From: Rhodospirillales bacterium
GTDB lineage: Bacteria; Pseudomonadota; Alphaproteobacteria; Rhodospirillales; Magnetovibrionaceae
DNA length: 38,722 nucleotides
Reading direction: 5' to 3'
Assembly: GCA_024653965.1 (NCBI GenBank)
Contig: JANLGW010000060.1
Span: forward strand, 1-38,722
The notes beneath the pieces are model-generated. The model worked only from the letters and a program-made list of their open reading frames with translations. It did no database searches and was not told the origin of the DNA. How positions within the stretch are numbered: position 1 is the stretch's first letter; the number at the start of each line of letters is the position of its first letter. Of the stretch, positions 8,313-19,208 are shown one piece after another. The translations under genes were made by a program, and so were the position numbers.

Positions 8313-9710
8313 GTGCCCCCCATGATCTCCCCTGTGACCTCCCCCGCGCCTTCTCCTGTAAGCTCCCCCGCGCCCATTGCGCAAACGCCCCACGCCATTG
8401 GCGAGCCGTATCCGCTTAAGCGCAATTATTATACCCGCGTCGTGCCCGCCATCTTCTTTTTGCTGGTGCTGCTGAGCGGCCTGTTGTGGTTTGCCTTCGA
8501 TCAAGTCACCCAGCACATCTATCTCGAACAAGCGCAAATTCGTTCCGAGGTCATTGTCGATGTGCTCCAAGACGGCTCGCCCGACGCCTGGAATGCATTC
8601 ATCACGGGCAAAGCGACACCGGAACATCTCGATGAACTCGGCATCGCTTTCAATGAACAGGTCGAGCGCCAAAAACTCATCAGCCTCAAAGTTTACGACC
8701 TCACGGGCACCGTCATCTACGACATCAATCCGGGCAATATCGGCAAAGTGGAAACCGCGCCATCGCTACGCCAGGTTATCCTCAGCGATCAGCCGGCCTT
8801 GGTGCGCAAAACGGCAGGCGACGGCACGCTGGCCTATGAGATTTATATTCCCTATCTGGACGTTGATGGAAACCTGCGCGCCATCTTCGAAGTTTATGAA
8901 GAAGTCGGTTATCTGGACACCTTGCTTTTGGAAACCGCCCTACCCGCCATTGCCGTGCCGGTCGCGCTGCAGATCGTGCTCATGTTGGGCTTGGGCGTCT
9001 TGGTGCGCCGCGCCCAGGGCGATATCGACCAGCGTACCGCCGCCATCGGCCAGTTGAGCCGACGGTTGGAGACCTTCGTTTCGTCAAGCGCGATCAAGGC
9101 CGCGCGTAATGCCCACGATATGGATACCATTCCGTCGCTTAAAATGACCTGTACGCTGTTTCATTCCGATGTGCGCGACTTCACCAGTTTTGCCGAAGAC
9201 AACCCGCCGGAGCGGGTGGTGTTTTTCCTCAACGACCTGATGACCATTCAGGTCAAGATCGTTAGCGAGTTCGGCGGCGACGTGGACAAAATGATCGGCG
9301 ATGCGCTGCTGGTGCGCTTTGAAGGCAAGGACGCGGAGCGGCGCGCCATCGATGCCGCCAAAGCCATTTTGGATGCGGTGCGGCGCGCTTCCCTGGCGCG
9401 CGGTTTGGGCATCGGCATTTATACCGGGCAGGTCATTTCCGGCGCGATCGGGCCAAAGTCGCGGCGTGACTTCACGGTGATCGGCGACAGCGTCAATATG
9501 TGTGCACGGCTTTGTTCGCAGGCGGGCGCGGGTGAGATCGTGGTCGATGCCGCTACCGTCGCGGCGGCGCAAAACACTGGCCCAAGCACTGGCCAAAACA
9601 CCGATCAAGACAATGACTTCCAGGCCGCCGAAAGCCTGAACGTCAAAGGCCATAACGAACCGCTGATCGTGCAGCGCTGGAACGTCGGCGCCTTAGGTCA
9701 AAAGAGCTAA
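8313..9710 (+). CDS. Membrane-anchored class III adenylate cyclase
   Basis: A 465-residue protein making cAMP from ATP. A Pro/Ser-rich N-terminus (residues 1-30) precedes TM1 (~45-66), a periplasmic sensor-like region (~67-210), TM2 (~212-233), a short linker without an obvious HAMP domain, and the catalytic domain (~280-455). The two metal-binding Asp are in FHSDVRDF and in GGDVDKMIGDALL. Purine-selecting residues appear to be Lys in DKMIGD and Asp in RRDFTVIGDSVN, which favours ATP over GTP. The start is GTG 8313 or ATG 8322; neither has a Shine-Dalgarno, and a stop at 8298 closes the frame upstream. A Crp/Fnr-family protein is encoded at 26969. Confidence 0.88.
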   Translation: MPPMISPVTSPAPSPVSSPAPIAQTPHAIGEPYPLKRNYYTRVVPAIFFLLVLLSGLLWFAFDQVTQHIYLEQAQIRSEVIVDVLQDGSPDAWNAFITGKATPEHLDELGIAFNEQVERQKLISLKVYDLTGTVIYDINPGNIGKVETAPSLRQVILSDQPALVRKTAGDGTLAYEIYIPYLDVDGNLRAIFEVYEEVGYLDTLLLETALPAIAVPVALQIVLMLGLGVLVRRAQGDIDQRTAAIGQLSRRLETFVSSSAIKAARNAHDMDTIPSLKMTCTLFHSDVRDFTSFAEDNPPERVVFFLNDLMTIQVKIVSEFGGDVDKMIGDALLVRFEGKDAERRAIDAAKAILDAVRRASLARGLGIGIYTGQVISGAIGPKSRRDFTVIGDSVNMCARLCSQAGAGEIVVDAATVAAAQNTGPSTGQNTDQDNDFQAAESLNVKGHNEPLIVQRWNVGALGQKS

Positions 9711-9840
9711 AGGCCAGACCGGGGAAAAATCAAAAAGCGCGGAAGGCCGCAAGGCAACTGGCGGCACGGCAAAGAACAGGTAAACCCCGCCAAATTTCCG
9801 CTATTGCCAGCAAAGCAACCATACCGGGCGTCCGGCGTGG

Positions 9841-9868
9841 ATGTCTGCTTATGACCCAATGCAGACGT
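9841..9868. repeat. Remnant of an alphaproteobacterial TGTCTGC...GCAGAC dispersed repeat
   Basis: GTCTGC (9843-9848) and GCAGAC (9861-9866) flank ATGACCCAAT. This matches, from memory, a dispersed intergenic element common in alphaproteobacteria, whose shadow translation contains SALGHKQT. It explains the spurious 90-codon minus-strand frame here. The rest of the gap 9711-9985 shows nothing I can name. Confidence 0.45.
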
Positions 9869-9985
9869 CTTCAACAGCGAGCTTTTGCTTTTAAACATCT
9901 CCACGTTTTCCTTGATGCCCAACACCTTTATTTCCTTCATGGTTGTGATAAGCTGCCACCCATAACAACTATGAGGCATTCCTAG

Positions 9986-10693
9986 ATGAAGCGTTTACTC
10001 GTTCTTCCCATTGTGTTTTTTACCCTTGTCGCTACGAATGTACGCGCGGGCACAAAAGAAGCGGCGGCGGAAGATTATACGGCCCGTGTTGGGGAGCTTA
10101 CCCCTCTCGCAGATGGTGGCAGTGCCTTGGCCCAATTACAAATGGGACTTATCCTTCGATCTGGATTGGGTGGCATTCCAAAAGACCCCGAGCGGGCCTT
10201 CGGCTATCTCCTTAAAGCCGCTGAGCAAGATCAATGGAACGCCCAATATGTAGTCGCCGGTATGTATGCGGAAGGCTGGGGTGTTCCTAAAAATCAAGTT
10301 TCCGCACTCAGGTGGGCCAGTATTGCCGCTGGACGGGGCAGTGAAGCGGGATTGAGCATAGCAGAGGTGCTTCGAAGCGCTCTCGACCAAACATCTAGAC
10401 AAAAGGCACAATCAATGGCGGATCAGTGGTCTCAGGCCACCTTGATTGATGGCCGCCCTACCGAGGAATACAATGTTAAGTGTGTGGCTCTCCAAGTTCA
10501 GATTGATGAAGCCAAGGACTTTATGAACGAGGTGAAAACTGAAGCGGAAGCCAAAGAATTAATATCGGCAACCGGAGCAATAAGATGGTCAAGCCTTGGC
10601 ATGATCTATCCATCCGGTACGGTTGCCCTGTCTGATGTCGCCCGTCGGTACAGAGGATTGCTCGACATTAAATCTAGCAAAAAGTGCCTCTAG
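9986..10693 (+). CDS. Secreted Sel1-repeat (SLR/TPR-like) protein
   Basis: A 235-residue protein with a clean Sec signal peptide (MKRLLVLPIVFFTLVATNVRA, cleaved before Gly22-Thr). It carries two or three Sel1-like repeats (residues ~45-130). Key motifs are ALAQLQMGLILRSGLGG, PKDPERAFGYLLKAAEQD, AQYVVAGMYAEGWGVPKN and ALRWASIAAGRG. Such repeats bind partner proteins, often in envelope or signalling contexts. The C-terminal ~100 residues are not recognised and contain two Cys that could pair. ATG 9986 follows GAGG by nine bases. It stands alone and converges on dapB across a long hairpin. Base composition is slightly less GC-rich than its neighbours. Confidence 0.8.
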   Translation: MKRLLVLPIVFFTLVATNVRAGTKEAAAEDYTARVGELTPLADGGSALAQLQMGLILRSGLGGIPKDPERAFGYLLKAAEQDQWNAQYVVAGMYAEGWGVPKNQVSALRWASIAAGRGSEAGLSIAEVLRSALDQTSRQKAQSMADQWSQATLIDGRPTEEYNVKCVALQVQIDEAKDFMNEVKTEAEAKELISATGAIRWSSLGMIYPSGTVALSDVARRYRGLLDIKSSKKCL

Positions 10694-10700
10694 TGACCTG

Positions 10701-10740
10701 CTTACCTCAGAAATTACGTGTAACGTATTTCTGAGGTAAG
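10701..10740. terminator. Long perfect hairpin between convergent genes, no U tract
   Basis: CTTACCTCAGAAAT (10701-10714) is perfectly complementary to 10727-10740. ACG/CGT extends pairing into the loop. It lies 8 bases after the Sel1 gene and 4 bases before the dapB stop on the other strand. No T run follows on either side, so it may act as a 3'-end stabiliser rather than a classical terminator. Confidence 0.65.
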
Positions 10741-10743
10741 ACA

Positions 10744-11553
10744 CTAGGCGAAGCCCAACACGTCTTTCATCGAATAGAGGCCCGGCTTTTGCCCCCCCAC
10801 CCACAGGGCGGCGCGTACCGCGCCCGAAGCAAAATTTTCGCGCGATGAAGCCTTGTGGCTGATCTCAAGGCGTTCACCCGTTCCAGCAAACATCACCGTG
10901 TGGTCGCCAAACACGTCGCCGCCGCGCAAGGTGGCAAAACCAATGTCACCCAAACGGCGTGCGCCGGTAATGCCGTCGCGCACCTTGTCGGCGACGTCGT
11001 CCAAATTGACGTTACGCCCCGCCGCCGCCGCACGGCCCAAGGCCAACGCGGTGCCGGAGGGTGCGTCTACTTTGTGATGGTGGTGCATTTCCAAAATTTC
11101 GATGTCGTAAGCCTCGGGCAAAATACGCGCCACCTGCTCGACCAAACCCAACAGCACATTCACGCCGACCGAATAATTGGCCGCCTGCACCAGCGCGGTT
11201 TTTTGCGCCGCACGATCAATGACAGCTTGCTGCGACACATCCAGCCCGGTGGTGCCGATCACCAAACATGTGCCCATATCGGCGGCCAGCGCGGCATGCG
11301 CCACGGTCGCGGCGGGCGCGGTAAAATCGATGATGACGTCGGCGGCTTTAAACAAAGCGCGGGTATCGGAGGTGAGCGCCACGCCGCACGCATCAAAGCC
11401 CGCCAGTTCGCCCAAGTCGCGGCCCATGTCGGGATGGCCCGTCATTTCCACGCCGCCCGCCAGCTCCGCGCCCTCGGCCTTCACGATCGCGCTGATTAAC
11501 ATGCGCCCCATGCGCCCGGCGGCGCCGACAATTGCGATTTTCATCAACTTCAT
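10744..11553 (-). CDS. dapB: 4-hydroxy-tetrahydrodipicolinate reductase
   Basis: A 269-residue NAD(P)H-dependent enzyme of the lysine/diaminopimelate pathway. The Rossmann glycine motif VGAAGRMGR is at residues 9-17. The catalytic and substrate signature EMHHHHKVDAPSGTA, with its His pair and Lys, is intact near residue 155. IGTTGL is also present. The length matches the family. The start is ATG 11553 or the in-frame ATG 11544; neither has a strong ribosome site. dapB commonly follows dnaJ in related genomes (from memory); here an opposite-strand gene (11724-12365) separates them. It converges with the Sel1 gene. Confidence 0.96.
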   Translation of the reverse strand: MKLMKIAIVGAAGRMGRMLISAIVKAEGAELAGGVEMTGHPDMGRDLGELAGFDACGVALTSDTRALFKAADVIIDFTAPAATVAHAALAADMGTCLVIGTTGLDVSQQAVIDRAAQKTALVQAANYSVGVNVLLGLVEQVARILPEAYDIEILEMHHHHKVDAPSGTALALGRAAAAGRNVNLDDVADKVRDGITGARRLGDIGFATLRGGDVFGDHTVMFAGTGERLEISHKASSRENFASGAVRAALWVGGQKPGLYSMKDVLGFA

Positions 11554-11667
11554 CCGTCTTTGGCCAAAATACTGCGTCTGTTTCGATGATTAACACCAAG
11601 TCACGGCAAATGCCACACCCTTGCCCAAATGAAGTTCCCATTAAGCCCTGGGACAAAATGCACGTAT

Positions 11668-11679
11668 TGGTTTAAACCA
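11668..11679. promoter_or_regulatory. 12-base palindrome TGGTTTAAACCA, candidate operator
   Basis: A perfect palindrome sits in an AT-richer patch between the divergent dapB and the PD-(D/E)XK-like gene, 45 bases before the latter's ATG. It could be a regulator site; no regulator is encoded next to it. Confidence 0.35.
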
Positions 11680-11723
11680 TACATGGATCAACACTTATAC
11701 ATCATCAACTTTTGGGGGAAATA

Positions 11724-12365
11724 ATGAATCGCATATCCAAGCAGAAGCTTATCCGTGCGGCATTTGGCGGCCTGCAATTGGCGGAACAAAAATTTTCCAA
11801 ACAAACGGGCAATGCCTTACCGTTTGCCCGCGCGCCAGAATACATGCTGGCCACCAACATTGCGGAGAAACTGCATCAGGCCGCACCCAACCATATGACG
11901 TGGCTGGAATTTCAGTTGGACCAAGCGCGGCTGGCCGCGCGCGGCCACGATATCGAACCCATCGACCGACGACGGCGCGGGGGCCGCTGCGACATTTTAA
12001 TGTGCTGGGCCGCCAGCAAAGAACCGCGTGCCGCGTTCGAGGTCAAACGCGACGTGCAAACACTCAGCACCCTTAAACCCGATGCCCGGCGCATCATCGG
12101 TTTGTTGAGCGGCGGTGTGGAAGGCAACACCTTACAATTTGGCGCGGTGATTTTTTCCACCATGGCCGATTGTGTGCATGGCAAAAAAGTCATCCGTGAC
12201 CGGGTGACGATGCTGCGCGAGGGGCTGCTGAAATGGCAACGGCGGGAAGGCTGTAATGATGTACGACTGAACATCATCAGCGGCGGCATTCGCAAACGCC
12301 GCGCCGGAGATTATTGGGCATCGCTGGCGCTGATCGCGGAGAGAAACGACAGCCCGTTAAATTGA
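11724..12365 (+). CDS. Orphan PD-(D/E)XK nuclease-like protein
   Basis: A 213-residue protein I do not recognise as a named family. Residues 86-108 read GGRCDIL...FEVK. Asp90, Glu106 and Lys108 give the D-(X)n-E-x-K spacing of PD-(D/E)XK nucleases, and Glu39 in a predicted helix (PEYMLATNIAEKL) could be the extra acidic ligand. The C-terminal half alternates beta-like stretches (LQFGAVIFST) with helices. It could be a restriction or repair-type nuclease or an inactive relative. ATG 11724 follows GGGGGAA; a longer TTG start at 11712 would bury that site. It lies on the opposite strand inside the dnaJ-dapB interval, which suggests insertion. Confidence 0.7.
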   Translation: MNRISKQKLIRAAFGGLQLAEQKFSKQTGNALPFARAPEYMLATNIAEKLHQAAPNHMTWLEFQLDQARLAARGHDIEPIDRRRRGGRCDILMCWAASKEPRAAFEVKRDVQTLSTLKPDARRIIGLLSGGVEGNTLQFGAVIFSTMADCVHGKKVIRDRVTMLREGLLKWQRREGCNDVRLNIISGGIRKRRAGDYWASLALIAERNDSPLN

Positions 12366-12377
12366 GCGGTTGGAGAG

Positions 12378-13569
<1,192 letters not shown>

Positions 13570-13575
13570 TCATGA

Positions 13576-13642
13576 CCGGGCTTAACCCGGCCATCTCTGC
13601 CCCGCCTCACAGACGGCCATGCCCGAACTTCCGTCCGGGCAT
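13576..13642 (-). other. Pair of hairpins in the dnaK-dnaJ intergenic region
   Basis: CCGGG-CTTAA-CCCGG (13576-13590) and CATGCCCG...CGGGCATG (13618-13642) could both fold in the dnaK-dnaJ transcript. They could attenuate read-through or protect the dnaK 3' end, giving more dnaK than dnaJ message. Confidence 0.5.
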
Positions 13643-13678
13643 GTCGCCTATGGCTATTTTTCCGCGCCGGAAAAACCT

Positions 13679-15610
<1,932 letters not shown>

Positions 15611-15687
15611 GTCTTTATCTCCGTCTTAGGCGAACCTTAATAACCCAATCTCTTGGCCTTTGCAGCGCCCGGGTTTCGGTCCCCTCA

Positions 15688-15717
15688 GGGTTTTCTCTAA
15701 ACTGGGTTTTCTCTAAA
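15688..15717 (-). repeat. Tandem direct repeat in the dnaK leader
   Basis: GGGTTTTCTCTAAA occurs at 15688-15701 and again at 15704-15717, spaced 16 bases apart. A perfect 6-bp hairpin (GGCGCG 15720-15725, CGCGCC 15732-15737) lies just upstream in the transcript direction. All sit between the candidate promoter and dnaK. Confidence 0.6.
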
Positions 15718-15744
15718 TTGGCGCGTTTGCTCGCGCCGCTGGGT

Positions 15745-15772
15745 ATATAGGCCTGTATTTTTCGTTGCGCAA
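15745..15772 (-). promoter_or_regulatory. dnaK: Candidate RpoH (heat-shock) promoter of dnaK
   Basis: On the minus strand CTATAT (15745-15750) lies 16 bases from TTGCGC (15767-15772). Alphaproteobacterial RpoH promoters typically read CTTG...CTATAT with this spacing. The -10 matches well and the -35 only at TTG. The leader would be about 130 bases. Confidence 0.45.
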
Positions 15773-15824
15773 CATGCAGCCGCTAAAGAATCCGGTCGAA
15801 ATTAGGCCTTTTTCAACTTTCGCC

Positions 15825-16535
15825 TTAAATTTCCTCGTTCACAGCCTGACCGGAACCCTGGCCGCCCTGTTCGTAGGCGTTTGGGGCCTTTTGCCCGCCT
15901 TCCGGCGCGGTTTCGCCCGCCTCACCTGCCGCTTCGGTTTTAACGCCGCCGGTGGACACGATCACCTGGGCGGGGCGCAACAGGCGGTCTTGGATGGTAA
16001 AGCCCGCGCGGATCACCTTCATCACGGTATTGGCCGGAACGCTGGTATCTTCCATCTGGCTGACGGCTTCGTGGATATTGTGGTCGAACGGCTGGCCTTC
16101 GGCGGGCACCGGCTTGATGCCCTGGGCTTCAAAGACGCTCAACAGCTCTTTCATCGTCATTTCAATGCCGACGTAGAGGTTTTCCAGGTTTTGGTCGGCC
16201 AGACGCGCCTCTGGCGACACGCTCATCATCGCAAAACCTAAGTTATCGGCCACGCGCACGATATCGCGGGCAAAATTGGTGACCGCGTATTTGGCCGCAT
16301 CGGCCTTTTCCCGCGCCGCGATGCGCCGGGTGTTTTCGGCCTCGGCCATGGCGCGCAGCAGTTTGTCGTTCAGTTCTTTGATGATCAGCGCCGGATCAGG
16401 CTCGGCGGCGGTCTCTACGTTGGCCTGGACGTTGGCCTGGGCATCAGCCTCGATATCAGCCTGGGCATTAGCCTGGGTATCGGTTTCGCCGCCAATTTGC
16501 GAATCTTGTTGCGAATCTTGCGTTTCGTCGTTCAT
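15825..16535 (-). CDS. grpE: Nucleotide exchange factor GrpE
   Basis: A ~236-residue cytoplasmic exchange factor that releases ADP from DnaK. The acidic N-terminus contains a degenerate four-residue repeat (AQAN/AQAD/AQAN, residues ~20-45). The long dimer-forming helix (ELNDKLLRAMAEAENTRRIAAREK) follows, then the beta-wing signature with GIKPVPAEGQPFDHNIHEAV and IQDRLLRPAQVIVS. The ATG at 16535 is chosen because the acidic MNDETQDSQQ start is family-like. The frame is open up to an ATG at 16613, and the extra 26 residues are basic and Cys-rich, so I reject them. It lies downstream of hrcA and upstream of dnaK. Confidence 0.95.
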   Translation of the reverse strand: MNDETQDSQQDSQIGGETDTQANAQADIEADAQANVQANVETAAEPDPALIIKELNDKLLRAMAEAENTRRIAAREKADAAKYAVTNFARDIVRVADNLGFAMMSVSPEARLADQNLENLYVGIEMTMKELLSVFEAQGIKPVPAEGQPFDHNIHEAVSQMEDTSVPANTVMKVIRAGFTIQDRLLRPAQVIVSTGGVKTEAAGEAGETAPEGGQKAPNAYEQGGQGSGQAVNEEI

Positions 16536-16614
16536 CTCGATGAAATCCGTTCGGTTAAAGGGGCGCGCGCAGCGCCGTTGGCACGTATTTAGCCTATTTT
16601 CGTTTGAGATCAAG

Positions 16615-17661
16615 TCACCCGATGAGCTTGGACACCAGCTTCGAGGTATAATCGACCATCGGAATAATGCGCGCGTAGTTCATACGGGTCGGCCCGATCA
16701 CGCCGATGGCGCCGACGATGCGCTCTTGGCTGTCGCGGTACGGCCCCACCACCATCGAACAGCCCGATAGGCCAAACAGGTTATTTTCCGCGCCGATGAA
16801 GATCTGCACCCCTTCGGCGGTGTCGGCGCGTTCGATCAGACCCGCCAGGGTTTCCTTGGTTTCCAAGGCTTCAAACAGGGCGCGGATGTATTCCAAATCG
16901 GCCTGCGCGGTCAAATCGTTCAATAAACGCGACTGACCCTTGATGATCAGCGAGCCGCCCGAAACGCTGCGCCCGCCGCCCCCGGCCCACACCGCGACAC
17001 CTTCTTCCACCACCTTTTGCGTCAGGTGATCCAGATCGGCTTTATGCTGGGTCAGTTCAAGCTGAATGGCGACCAGCGCGTCTTCCAGCGTGCGCCCCAC
17101 CAGCCGCGCCGACAAATAATTGGTCGCCTCGACCAGCGCCGAGGGCATCACGCCCAACGGCACATCGATAATACGATTTTCCACCACGCCATTTTCGGTC
17201 ACCAACACCACCAGGGCGCGGCCCGGATTGAGCGCCACAAATTCGATATGTTTCAAGGGGGCCTGAGTTTTGGGCGCGACCACCAGACCCGCCATGTGGG
17301 TCAGGCCCGACAGCGCCTGGGTGGCGCGTTCCAACATGCCTTCGACCGATGAACCGGACGCTTTGCATTCGCCTTCAATGCTTTGGCGCTCGGCGTGGGT
17401 CAGGTTGCCGACCTCCAGCAGGCCGTCGACAAACAGCTTCAAACCCGCTTCGGTGGGCAGCCTGCCCGCCGACGTATGCGGCGCGAACAGCAATCCGGCG
17501 TCTTCCAAATCGGCCATGACGTTGCGGATGGTGGCGGGCGACACCCCTAAGCCCGGCTGTTTAGAAAGCGTGCGCGACCCCACCGGCGAACCCGTTTCCA
17601 GGTAAGCGTCGACGATGCGGCGAAAAATTTCGCGTGAACGGGCGTTGAGATCGGTGATCAT
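16615..17661 (-). CDS. hrcA: Heat-inducible transcription repressor HrcA
   Basis: A 348-residue repressor, normal length. The N-terminal winged helix (residues ~1-75) contains PVGSRTLSKQPGLGVSPATIRNVMADLEDAGLL, the family hallmark. GAF-like and inserted dimerisation domains follow, ending with VVGPYRDSQERIVGAIGVIGPTRMNYARIIPMVDY. HrcA normally binds CIRCE (TTAGCACTC-N9-GAGTGCTAA) with GroE help; I found no CIRCE in this window, so its targets are presumably elsewhere, such as groESL. No Shine-Dalgarno precedes ATG 17661, and a promoter-like pair sits almost on the start. It diverges from rph and precedes grpE. Confidence 0.96.
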   Translation of the reverse strand: MITDLNARSREIFRRIVDAYLETGSPVGSRTLSKQPGLGVSPATIRNVMADLEDAGLLFAPHTSAGRLPTEAGLKLFVDGLLEVGNLTHAERQSIEGECKASGSSVEGMLERATQALSGLTHMAGLVVAPKTQAPLKHIEFVALNPGRALVVLVTENGVVENRIIDVPLGVMPSALVEATNYLSARLVGRTLEDALVAIQLELTQHKADLDHLTQKVVEEGVAVWAGGGGRSVSGGSLIIKGQSRLLNDLTAQADLEYIRALFEALETKETLAGLIERADTAEGVQIFIGAENNLFGLSGCSMVVGPYRDSQERIVGAIGVIGPTRMNYARIIPMVDYTSKLVSKLIG

Positions 17662-17670
17662 GGCTTAAGG

Positions 17671-17699
17671 AATGTATGGATGCGCCCCAAGGGCGTCAA
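17671..17699 (-). promoter_or_regulatory. hrcA: Candidate sigma-70 promoter of hrcA
   Basis: On the minus strand TACATT (17671-17676) lies exactly 17 bases from TTGACG (17694-17699). The expected start point is only ~4 bases before the ATG, consistent with the missing ribosome site. Confidence 0.45.
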
Positions 17700-17745
17700 T
17701 GCAAAGCATTGATGCCCGGAGAGACAAAACATTGAGCGTCAATGC
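17691..17745. promoter_or_regulatory. Three GCGTCAATGC-type sites in the hrcA/rph divergon
   Basis: GCGTCAATGC occurs at 17693-17702 and 17736-17745, with an inverted near-copy GCATTGATGC at 17706-17715. The first two form a near-perfect 12-bp-arm hairpin (17691-17717, one G-T pair). The set overlaps the candidate hrcA -35. It may be an operator array; the sequence is unlike CIRCE. Confidence 0.5.
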
Positions 17746-17825
17746 GGTCTTTACCTCTAGACCTCGGGGGCTGTGGCAGGTAGCTTGTCGCCCAACCTAC
17801 CACAGCAACCGTTTAGGAAATACCC

Positions 17826-18545
17826 ATGAGACCTTCTGGCCGCGCCTTCGACGAACTGCGCACCGTCACCTTAGAGCCCGGCTTCGCCAAACACGCCGAA
17901 GGTTCGTGCCTGGTCAAATTCGGCGACACCCACGTGATCTGCACCGCCAGTCTGGAAGAACGGGTGCCATCGTGGATTCGCGGCACCGGCAAGGGCTGGG
18001 TCACGGCGGAATATGGCATGTTGCCGCGCGCCACCGGATCGCGCATGAACCGCGAAGCCGCCAAAGGCAAACAATCGGGCCGCACCCAGGAAATCCAGCG
18101 CCTGATCGGGCGCAGCCTTCGCGCCGTCACCGATTTGGAAGCGATGGGTGAAATTCAGGTCACCGTCGATTGCGACGTGATCCAGGCCGACGGCGGCACC
18201 CGCACCGCCTCCATCACCGGGGCCTATGTGGCGCTGCATCAGGCGTTTCAAAACGCGGTTGAGCGCGGCATTATCAATAGCGTGCCATTGATCGACCAAG
18301 TGGCCGCCGTCAGCTGCGGCCTGTTCAAGGAAACGCCGCTGCTGGATCTGGATTATCTGGAAGATTCCGCCGCCGAAGCCGATACCAACTTCGTGCTGAC
18401 CGGAGCCAAGGGCATCGTCGAAATCCAGGGCACGGCGGAAGATTATCCGTTTTCCGAAGAACAGTTCTTCAGCCTGATGACCTTAGCCAAAAAAGGCGTC
18501 GGTGAATTGATCGTGCTGCAGCGCCGGGCCTTGGGCTTGGAATAA
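17826..18545 (+). CDS. rph: Ribonuclease PH
   Basis: A 239-residue phosphorolytic 3'-5' exoribonuclease that trims tRNA 3' ends, usually as a hexamer. It begins [45 protein letters not shown], the family N-terminus. It contains [22 protein letters not shown] and the phosphate/active-site [19 protein letters not shown] with its catalytic Asp. The length is standard. ATG 17826 is preceded by AGGAAA. It diverges from hrcA and is followed six bases later by rdgB, an arrangement often kept in Alphaproteobacteria. Confidence 0.97.
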   Translation: MRPSGRAFDELRTVTLEPGFAKHAEGSCLVKFGDTHVICTASLEERVPSWIRGTGKGWVTAEYGMLPRATGSRMNREAAKGKQSGRTQEIQRLIGRSLRAVTDLEAMGEIQVTVDCDVIQADGGTRTASITGAYVALHQAFQNAVERGIINSVPLIDQVAAVSCGLFKETPLLDLDYLEDSAAEADTNFVLTGAKGIVEIQGTAEDYPFSEEQFFSLMTLAKKGVGELIVLQRRALGLE

Positions 18546-18551
18546 CCCGCG

Positions 18552-19160
18552 ATGGCGCGAAAATTCACCGGCGGCACCCTGGTCATCGCCAGCCATAATG
18601 CGGGCAAGGTGCGCGAAATCCACGATCTTTTGGCCCCCTTCGGCGCGGACGCCATCAGCGCGGGTGATTTGCATCTGGCTGAGCCGGTCGAAGACGGCGA
18701 CAGTTTTACTGCCAACGCCCGCATCAAGGCGCTGGCGGCGGCGAAAGCCGCCAACCTGCCCGCGCTGGCAGACGATAGCGGGCTATGCGTTCACGCCTTG
18801 AATAATGAGCCGGGGGTGTATAGCGCGCGCTGGGCGGGCGAAAATAAAGATTTTACCGTCGCCATGCGACGCATCGAAGACGCGCTGAACGTCAAAAGTG
18901 CCCAAAATCGCAGCGCGCATTTTGTCTGTGCGCTGTGTCTGGCGTGGCCCGACGGCCATACGGAGTGTTTCGAGGGCCAGGTGTTCGGGGCCATGACCTG
19001 GCCACCGCGTGGGGACAGGGGTTTCGGTTATGATCCCACCTTCGTCCCCGATGGGCATGACATCACCTTTGCCGAAATGGCGCCTGAACAAAAACACCGC
19101 ATGAGCCACCGCGCGGCGGCGTTCAACTTGCTGGTGGCGGCGTGTTTTAAGGGCGATTAA
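18552..19160 (+). CDS. rdgB: RdgB/HAM1 non-canonical purine NTP pyrophosphatase
   Basis: A 202-residue house-cleaning enzyme that hydrolyses dITP, XTP and ITP to monophosphates, keeping them out of DNA and RNA. The family motifs are intact: the substrate loop [14 protein letters not shown] near the N-terminus, the metal site [35 protein letters not shown], and the C-terminal [11 protein letters not shown]. It starts six bases after rph and probably shares its transcript. The gene downstream on the same strand is hemW, with a minus-strand gene between, so the usual rph-rdgB-hemW run is interrupted here. Confidence 0.96.
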   Translation: MARKFTGGTLVIASHNAGKVREIHDLLAPFGADAISAGDLHLAEPVEDGDSFTANARIKALAAAKAANLPALADDSGLCVHALNNEPGVYSARWAGENKDFTVAMRRIEDALNVKSAQNRSAHFVCALCLAWPDGHTECFEGQVFGAMTWPPRGDRGFGYDPTFVPDGHDITFAEMAPEQKHRMSHRAAAFNLLVAACFKGD

Positions 19161-19208
19161 GCCCCGTTTTGCGCCGTTTTATTGTTTTCAGCCATTTCTC
19201 GTTTCGAT

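Noticed and set aside
9707-9979. 90-codon minus-strand frame
   Set aside because: Its translation contains the SALGHKQT string typical of a non-coding dispersed repeat, it runs into the cyclase stop, and no ribosome site is present.
17691-17717. CIRCE operator for HrcA
   Set aside because: The inverted repeat here does not resemble TTAGCACTC-N9-GAGTGCTAA in sequence or spacing, and no CIRCE was found elsewhere in the window.
17672-18151. 159-codon plus-strand frame with an AAGGA nearby
   Set aside because: It overlaps rph in another frame and turns into Arg/His-rich shadow sequence; rph has complete family motifs.
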